Of a DNA stretch of 64,000 bases, positions 58,913 to 64,000 are shown piece after piece. Below the pieces are notes generated by a model. It was given only the letters and a program-made list of their open reading frames with translations, was not told the DNA's origin and did no database searches. The DNA is from Flavobacteriaceae bacterium UBA3339 (GTDB taxonomy: Bacteria; Bacteroidota; Bacteroidia; Flavobacteriales; Flavobacteriaceae), in NCBI GenBank assembly GCA_002360925.1, contig DERN01000003.1:1-64000 (forward strand), read 5' to 3'. How positions within the stretch are numbered: position 1 is the stretch's first letter; every line of letters starts with the position of its first letter. The position numbers and the translations under genes were made by a program.

Positions 58913-59461
58913 ATGAAAAAAATTACCATAGCTTTATTAGGCTGCTTTTTGATATCTGCATCTGTTTCAGCTCAAGAAACACCCAACTTTTATCAACCTA
59001 AAAGAACTACTTTTTGGAGCGATGTGAGATTTGGTGGCGGATTAGGTCTTGCATTCGGAAATCAGTTTACCAATATAAGTGTTGCGCCAAGTGCTATAAA
59101 ACCACTTACCGAACAATTTAGCGTGGGTGCTGGTTTGCAATTCAATTACATTTCGTCTAAAGATTGGTACAGTTCAACTTCGTACGGAATTAATGTTCTA
59201 GGATTATACAACCCGATTCCTGAATTTCAATTATCGGCAGAATTAGAACAATTACGCGTTAATAATACCATTGAAGGCTACAATACTAATATGGGACACG
59301 TTCCAGAAATTAAAGACAACTTTTGGAATACCGCTTTATTTTTAGGAGCAGGTTATTCGAACGGAAACGTTACAGTTGGCGTACGTTACAATGTTTTATA
59401 CAAAGACAATAATTTTGTTTACACACAAGCTTGGATGCCTTTTATCCGAGTTTATTTCTAA
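58913..59461 (+). CDS. Outer-membrane beta-barrel protein (182 aa)
   Basis: The start at 58913 is preferred over the in-frame 58859 because it opens a signal peptide (MKKITIALLGCFLISASVSAQ). The mature ~160 residues alternate polar and aromatic residues in about eight strands (FGGGLGLAFGNQFTNISVAP; NTALFLGAGYSNGNVTVGVRYNVLY) and end with an aromatic C-terminus (FIRVYF), as in small outer-membrane barrels. Probably an OmpW/OmpX-like porin or structural protein; function unknown. It ends at a bidirectional terminator. Confidence 0.8.
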   Translation: MKKITIALLGCFLISASVSAQETPNFYQPKRTTFWSDVRFGGGLGLAFGNQFTNISVAPSAIKPLTEQFSVGAGLQFNYISSKDWYSSTSYGINVLGLYNPIPEFQLSAELEQLRVNNTIEGYNTNMGHVPEIKDNFWNTALFLGAGYSNGNVTVGVRYNVLYKDNNFVYTQAWMPFIRVYF

Positions 59462-59462
59462 T

Positions 59463-59495
59463 AAAAAAATCGAGCATTAAATGCTCGATTTTTTT
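59463..59495. terminator. Bidirectional terminator
   Basis: ATCGAGCATT / AATGCTCGAT with A and T runs lies between the convergent genes 58913-59461 and 59494-60465; the last bases reach into the stop codon of the latter. Confidence 0.9.
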
Positions 59496-60465
59496 ATACT
59501 GTTCTATTCATTAAGTTTAATGAAAACTCTCTCAATTCTTCTTTATAATCAATTGCAATTTCTAAATTATCTAAAATATGCAACGCTTTATTGGTGTATT
59601 CTTCAATTAACTTTTCAGAATCCGAAACTACTCCTGTTTCTTCAAAAAGCATTTTAACAGCTTCTATTTTCTCTTGAGTATTTTCGGTTGTAGCAAACCA
59701 TTTTTCTAACGCAGCTTTTTGATTAGCATTGGCATTTTCTAACGATTTTAAATACAAAAAGGTTTTTTTGTTCTCTAAAATATCGCCTCCAACTTGTTTC
59801 CCAAAAGTTTCGGCATCTCCAAAAGCATCTAAGAAATCATCTTGTAACTGAAAAGCTATTCCTAAATAACGTCCGTAATCATAAATTGCTGTACGATTTT
59901 CGGCTGAAGTTTTAGCAACAATCGATCCCATTTCAAAAGCAGCTCCGACTAAAACAGCTGTTTTATAATCGATCATTTTAATATATTCCTCAATACTTAC
60001 ATCGGTTCGTGTTTCGAAATTAATATCCATTTGCTGACCTTCACAAACTTCTAAAGCTGTTTTACTAAACAACTTTGCCAATTCGCGAAATACTTGTGGT
60101 TCATAATTTTCGAAATATTGATACGCTAAAATCAACATCGCATCTCCGGAAAGAATTCCTGTATTTAAATTCCATTTTTCGTGAACCGTTTTATTTCCTC
60201 TTCTCAAAGGCGCATCGTCCATTATATCATCATGAATCAACGAAAAATTATGAAACATTTCGATCGCTACAGCAGCGTAAATCGCTTCTTTCGAAGTAGA
60301 TCCAAAAACTTCGGCTGAAAATAATGTTAAAATAGGACGCAACCTTTTTCCTCCTATTTTTAATATATAATCTATTGGGTCATAAAGTTCTTTTGGCGAT
60401 TTACTGATTTGAGTTCCATCTATAAACGATGAAACCTCTTCTCTATATCGGTCTAAATGATTCAT
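59494..60465 (-). CDS. Trans-polyprenyl diphosphate synthase (323 aa)
   Basis: The start at 60465 is preferred over 60507 because the family begins near MNHLDRYREEV. The first Asp-rich motif DDIMD (LIHDDIMDDAPLRRG) and second motif DDFLD (FQLQDDFLDAFGD) are present, with GGKRLRP at the substrate-binding site. It elongates isoprenoid diphosphates, probably for the menaquinone side chain or for farnesyl/geranylgeranyl precursors; chain length cannot be assigned with confidence. It is divergent from the TetR gene. Confidence 0.9.
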   Translation of the reverse strand: MNHLDRYREEVSSFIDGTQISKSPKELYDPIDYILKIGGKRLRPILTLFSAEVFGSTSKEAIYAAVAIEMFHNFSLIHDDIMDDAPLRRGNKTVHEKWNLNTGILSGDAMLILAYQYFENYEPQVFRELAKLFSKTALEVCEGQQMDINFETRTDVSIEEYIKMIDYKTAVLVGAAFEMGSIVAKTSAENRTAIYDYGRYLGIAFQLQDDFLDAFGDAETFGKQVGGDILENKKTFLYLKSLENANANQKAALEKWFATTENTQEKIEAVKMLFEETGVVSDSEKLIEEYTNKALHILDNLEIAIDYKEELREFSLNLMNRTV

Positions 60466-60542
60466 TGAGTTTGAATTTTGCTTGCAAATGTAACGATTAT
60501 TTTTCATTAATATTTATTTAACAAAAAACTTACGAAACTTTT

Positions 60543-60573
60543 TTGGTGTTTAAAGTTTCCGTTTTATCTTTGC
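60543..60573 (+). promoter_or_regulatory. Promoter of the tetR-efflux operon
   Basis: TTG (60543-60545) and TATCTTTGC (60565-60573) are separated by 19 nt, the best -33/-7 match in the window, and lie 19 bp upstream of the TetR start. Confidence 0.8.
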
Positions 60574-60591
60574 TGAAATTTTTTCAATGAA

Positions 60592-61203
60592 ATGAAGGAA
60601 GTTATTTTAAAGAAATCGTTAGAATTATTTACAAATAATGGTTTTAAATCAGTAACGATGGATGATATTGCGGCAGAATTAGGAATTTCTAAAAAAACTA
60701 TTTACCAGCATTTTTCATCTAAGAACGAACTGATTGGATCTACCGTTGATTTTGTGTACGATTCGGCGATGGATCAATTAAAGAATATTGTTGGCAAAAG
60801 CGAATCACCAATTCATGAACATTTTGAAATGAAAAGCTGTGTTGCCGATATGTTTGGTCAAAAAATTAATGCAGCAACTGTTTATCAATTCAACAAATAC
60901 TATCCAAAATTGGCTGAACGCCTTCGTAAAAGAAGATATCAAGATTTTGAATTTACCATTATCCGAAATTTGCGAGAAGGTGTTAACAAAGGATATTATA
61001 GAAAAGAAATGGATATTGATTTTATAGGAAAAGTATTTTTTCTTAGTTCTTCGGCTTTTTTCCATGACGAAGCTTTTATGGATTTACAAAACACACAATC
61101 GATCGATGATTTAGACGCGAAATTTACAGAATATCATCTTCGCGGAATTGTAACTCCGAAAGGATTAGAAATACTTGAACAACTTTTAAAAACCCACAAA
61201 TAG
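60592..61203 (+). CDS. TetR/AcrR-family transcriptional regulator (203 aa)
   Basis: N-terminal HTH (LFTNNGFKSVTMDDIAAELGISKKTIYQHF) followed by a helical ligand-binding domain. As first gene of an operon with TolC, MFP and RND genes, it probably represses this efflux operon and is released by a toxic ligand (family knowledge). It is 2 bp from the TolC-family gene, so autoregulation through the promoter at 60543-60573 is expected. Confidence 0.92.
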   Translation: MKEVILKKSLELFTNNGFKSVTMDDIAAELGISKKTIYQHFSSKNELIGSTVDFVYDSAMDQLKNIVGKSESPIHEHFEMKSCVADMFGQKINAATVYQFNKYYPKLAERLRKRRYQDFEFTIIRNLREGVNKGYYRKEMDIDFIGKVFFLSSSAFFHDEAFMDLQNTQSIDDLDAKFTEYHLRGIVTPKGLEILEQLLKTHK

Positions 61204-61205
61204 AT

Positions 61206-62525
61206 ATGAAATATCGCTTATTAATGGCATTTGCGCTCTTAGGATTTATAGCACAGGCCCAACAAAAACTAACGCTTTCCGAAGCTGTTAACTACGCTTT
61301 AGAAAATAAAGCCGAAGCAGTTAAAGCTCGTTTAAACGTTAAAAACAGTGAGTATCAAATACAGGAAGTTCGTGCAAATGCACTTCCGCAGATTAGCGCA
61401 AGTGGAAGCTTAACTTATAATGCTATTTTACAAGAAACCGCTATGGATTTTATGGGAGAAAGCATGGTAATTAAAATGGGAAAGCCTTGGCAATCTACAG
61501 CAGCAGTTTCTTTAAATCAACAATTATTTAATCAGGCTGTTTTTACAGGATTAAAGGCTGCTAAAACAACGCGCGAGTTCTATAAAATCAATGAACAATT
61601 GACAGAAGAACAAGTTATAGAAAAAGTTGCAAGCAGTTATTACGAGGTTTACAAAACCAAATCTCAAATCAAAACGATTGATCAAACGGTAGAAAACACA
61701 ACGCGCGTTCGTGATGTTATTCAAAGTTTATACGATAACGGTTTGGCTAAAAAAATTGATTTAGATCGTACAAATGTTACCTTAAACAATATTAAAAGTA
61801 GCCGTCAGCAATTAATTAACGCGTTAGAATTACAAGAAAATGCTTTAAAATATTTAATCGGTATGGATATTAACAATCCGATTACATTACCTGATGATAC
61901 TTTCGAAATTACGCAACATGCTTTAGTTGACGAAACAACTAATATTGAAAACAGAACCGAAATTCAATTGTTAGAAAAACAAAGCGAATTATTAGTATTG
62001 AACAAAAAAGCAACCGAAGCACAAGGATATCCAAGTTTAAGCTTAAATGCTAATTATGGTTATTTAGGAATTGGCGATAAATTCCCTTGGTTTCAATCAT
62101 ATCCGGGAGCTTATTGGTCAGATTACTCTTCGATTGGTTTAAATCTTTCTATTCCTATTTTCAACGGAGGATCGATCCGAGCAAAAACAAAACAAGCTCA
62201 AATCGAAATCGATAAATTAGAAGTAGATAAAAGAGATACTCGTTTAGCATTAGATTTAGATTTGCGCAATGCAATAACCCAATTGAACAACTCTTTAATT
62301 ACGTTGAATACGCAGAAAGAAAACGTGAATTTGGCTAAAGAAGTTTTAAGTAATGTTGAAAACAATTACAAATTCGGATTAGCTTCACTAACCGATTTAT
62401 TAGATGCCGAGACATCGTTTGCCGATTCGCAAAACAGTTACACAAATGCTTTATTAGATTACAAAATAGCTGAAGTAAAATTAATTAAAGCAAAAGGAGA
62501 ATTAAAATCATTAACACAAGAATAG
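61206..62525 (+). CDS. TolC-family outer-membrane efflux protein (439 aa)
   Basis: A signal peptide (residues 1-18, ending GFIAQAQ) and two OEP repeats of long helices with barrel strands (AEAVKARLNVKNSEYQIQEV; QLLEKQSELLVLNKKATEAQ; NAITQLNNSLITLNTQKENV, ending with the NYKFGLASLTDLLDAE motif) are visible. It forms the outer-membrane channel of the tripartite pump encoded downstream. It lies 2 bp after tetR and 25 bp before the adaptor gene. Confidence 0.93.
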   Translation: MKYRLLMAFALLGFIAQAQQKLTLSEAVNYALENKAEAVKARLNVKNSEYQIQEVRANALPQISASGSLTYNAILQETAMDFMGESMVIKMGKPWQSTAAVSLNQQLFNQAVFTGLKAAKTTREFYKINEQLTEEQVIEKVASSYYEVYKTKSQIKTIDQTVENTTRVRDVIQSLYDNGLAKKIDLDRTNVTLNNIKSSRQQLINALELQENALKYLIGMDINNPITLPDDTFEITQHALVDETTNIENRTEIQLLEKQSELLVLNKKATEAQGYPSLSLNANYGYLGIGDKFPWFQSYPGAYWSDYSSIGLNLSIPIFNGGSIRAKTKQAQIEIDKLEVDKRDTRLALDLDLRNAITQLNNSLITLNTQKENVNLAKEVLSNVENNYKFGLASLTDLLDAETSFADSQNSYTNALLDYKIAEVKLIKAKGELKSLTQE

Positions 62526-62550
62526 AACTAAAATACACCCATAGTAGAAT

Positions 62551-63609
62551 ATGAAAAAGGTAATTATAACAGGAATCGTGATTATTGCGGCATTAGTCGG
62601 AATTAAATATGTTTTAGACAAAAACAAAGCTACAAACGAAGCGCATACAGAAGTAGTAGCGCAAAAAAACAGCGCCGTTGCCGTACGTGTAGCTACAGCC
62701 GATTTTAGAGAAGTAAACGGACAATATATTGCAAACGGAACTTTTATTCCAAAACAAGAAGTTAAAGTATCTGCCGAAACTCCGGGATTGGTTACACGCG
62801 TTTTAGTTCAAGAAGGATCTCGTGTTGCAGCTGGTCAAACATTGGCAATCATTAAAGCCGACCAGCAAAATGTAAACGTATCAAACGCTCAAGCGGTTTA
62901 CAATAATGCAAAATCAGAAGTAGCTCGTTTTGAAAGTGCTTATGCAACTGGCGGAGTTACAAAACAACAATTAGATCAAGTAAAACTTCAATTAGAAAAT
63001 GCTAAAAACAACTTGCGCAGTGCTCAAATTTCGGCTGGCGATGTTAACGTAAAAGCATCTTTCTCTGGAATTATAAACAAAAAGAATATCGAACCAGGAT
63101 CTTATGTAAATCCGGGAATGGAATTATTCGAAGTTGTAAACGTTTCTACATTGAAGTTAAAAGTAAATGTTGATGAGAAAAACGTTGGAGCTTTAAGAAT
63201 TGGACAATCAATAAAAGTATTGTCGCCTGTTTTAAGCGATAAAGAATTTACAGGAAGAATTTCGTTCATTGCTCCAAAAGCTGACGAAAGTTTAAACTTC
63301 CCGGTTGAATTAGAAATTCAAAATAACACATCAAACGATATTAAAGCCGGAATGTACGGAAATGCTTATTTTGGTAACAGTCAATTAACAAATGTATTAG
63401 TTGTTCCACGTACTGCTTTTGTTGGAAGTGTAAGTTCTAATCAAATCTTTGTTGCCAAAGGTGGTAAAGCTATATTAACAAAAGTAGTTTCAGGAAGAAC
63501 ATTCGGAGATTACATCGAAGTGATTTCAGGTATTGAAAAAGGTACGCAAGTTATCACTTCAGGACAAATAAACTTAGCTAACGAAACAGCTATTGAAATT
63601 ATTAAATAA
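62551..63609 (+). CDS. RND efflux periplasmic adaptor (MFP) subunit (352 aa)
   Basis: An N-terminal TM/anchor (about 5-20), a biotinyl-lipoyl-like domain (VSAETPGLVTRVLVQEGSRV and DVNVKASFSGIINKKNIEPG) split by a helical hairpin (about 105-150), a beta-barrel domain and a membrane-proximal domain follow the HlyD/AcrA layout. It links the RND pump in the inner membrane with the TolC-family channel. It is 16 bp upstream of the RND gene. Confidence 0.94.
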   Translation: MKKVIITGIVIIAALVGIKYVLDKNKATNEAHTEVVAQKNSAVAVRVATADFREVNGQYIANGTFIPKQEVKVSAETPGLVTRVLVQEGSRVAAGQTLAIIKADQQNVNVSNAQAVYNNAKSEVARFESAYATGGVTKQQLDQVKLQLENAKNNLRSAQISAGDVNVKASFSGIINKKNIEPGSYVNPGMELFEVVNVSTLKLKVNVDEKNVGALRIGQSIKVLSPVLSDKEFTGRISFIAPKADESLNFPVELEIQNNTSNDIKAGMYGNAYFGNSQLTNVLVVPRTAFVGSVSSNQIFVAKGGKAILTKVVSGRTFGDYIEVISGIEKGTQVITSGQINLANETAIEIIK

Positions 63610-63625
63610 ATAAGCCTCATCATCA

Positions 63626-64000
63626 ATGAAAATATCTGAAATATCAATAAAAAGACCCAGTGTCATTATAGTGATTTTCTCACTATTGCTACTTGGGGGA
63701 ATTGGATCTTACCTTAGTTTGGGATACGAACTAGTTCCTAAATTCGATGTAAACGTAATTACGGTTCAAACGGTTTATCCGGGTGCCGCACCAACCGAAG
63801 TAGAAACATCCGTTACCAAAGTAATTGAAGACGCCGTTTCATCGCTCGAAAATGTTAAGAAAATCGAATCGAAATCAATGGAAAGTGTTTCGGTTGTAAT
63901 GATTACTTTAAACACAGGAGCCGATGTAAACTTTTTGCTTACCGATGCGCAACGGAAAATTAATGCCGTCATAAACGATTTGCCCGACGATGCTGAAACA
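63626..64000 (+). CDS. RND efflux permease, 3' part beyond window
   Basis: The first 125 codons of an AcrB-type transporter: cytoplasmic start KISEISIKRPSVIIVIFSLL, TM1 (about 13-33) and the beginning of the porter domain (DVNVITVQTVYPGAAPTEVE, then VEKSMESVSVV-type strands). It exports drugs or other toxic compounds by proton antiport as part of the tetR-tolC-MFP operon. Truncated only by the window edge. Confidence 0.92.
   Translation, partial: MKISEISIKRPSVIIVIFSLLLLGGIGSYLSLGYELVPKFDVNVITVQTVYPGAAPTEVETSVTKVIEDAVSSLENVKKIESKSMESVSVVMITLNTGADVNFLLTDAQRKINAVINDLPDDAET

Noticed and set aside
1..64000. CRISPR arrays, rRNA genes, insertion sequences
   Set aside because: I saw no regularly spaced direct repeats of CRISPR type, no rRNA sequence, and no transposase gene or terminal inverted repeats in the window.

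Overview
The window looks like chromosomal DNA of a member of the Bacteroidota, most likely Flavobacteriaceae (Flavobacterium/Myroides-like). It is AT-rich. Several promoters match the Bacteroidota form (TTG, about 17-20 nt, then TAnnTTTG). Secreted proteins start with MKK-type signal peptides, and AraC/TPR and LuxR-type regulators, TonB-dependent receptors, M16 peptidases and a methylmalonyl-CoA epimerase are present. All calls come from reading the sequence; no database search was possible, and genus-level assignment is not claimed.

Layout. (1) 1-9.5 kb: a minus-strand operon of at least six secreted surface proteins, including three tandem paralogues with the same N-terminal 'GLLIPR' module and repetitive stalks. 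(2) 9.7-19.5 kb: a dense regulatory region with two membrane-embedded AraC-type regulators, a PAS-LuxR protein, a four-gene operon (unknown protein, multi-TM protein, histidine kinase, NarL-type response regulator), a second multi-TM paralogue, a TPR/TM/HTH regulator and an AraC remnant. Three intergenic gaps there share palindromes of the form AGGTA-N4/5-TACCT. (3) 19,549-32,950: a 13.4-kb integrative mobilizable element in the 3' end of a tRNA-Met(CAU) gene, bounded by a 14-bp direct repeat. It carries a tyrosine integrase, an excisionase-like HTH protein, a primase, a helicase, MobC, a relaxase and an oriT-like hairpin. Its cargo is two divergent defence-like modules (AlbA_2/Schlafen-type ATPase plus membrane protein; membrane protein plus AAA ATPase plus HNH nuclease resembling Septu), an antitoxin-like gene, and two small genes behind a ~130-nt imperfect palindrome. 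(4) 33-40.7 kb: core genes (mce, rbfA, a LolC/E-like permease, two M16 peptidases, rplU-rpmA, an MBL hydrolase). (5) 40.8-51.1 kb: a RiPP locus with a double-glycine precursor, TonB-family barrel, radical SAM/SPASM maturase, helper and C39-peptidase ABC exporter, plus a lipoprotein and a TPR-AraC regulator. (6) 51.1-64 kb: dgt, an AAA ATPase, an MFS transporter, sucAB, an outer-membrane protein, a polyprenyl synthase, and a tetR-tolC-MFP-RND efflux operon cut by the right edge.

Most notable are the complete RiPP cluster; a coiled-coil/membrane protein apparently encoded inside the relaxase gene in another frame (compare mbeB/mbeD inside mbeA of ColE1); a three-gene Septu-like module with an added membrane protein; the large attC-like palindrome; and the shared operator-like palindromes of the regulatory region.
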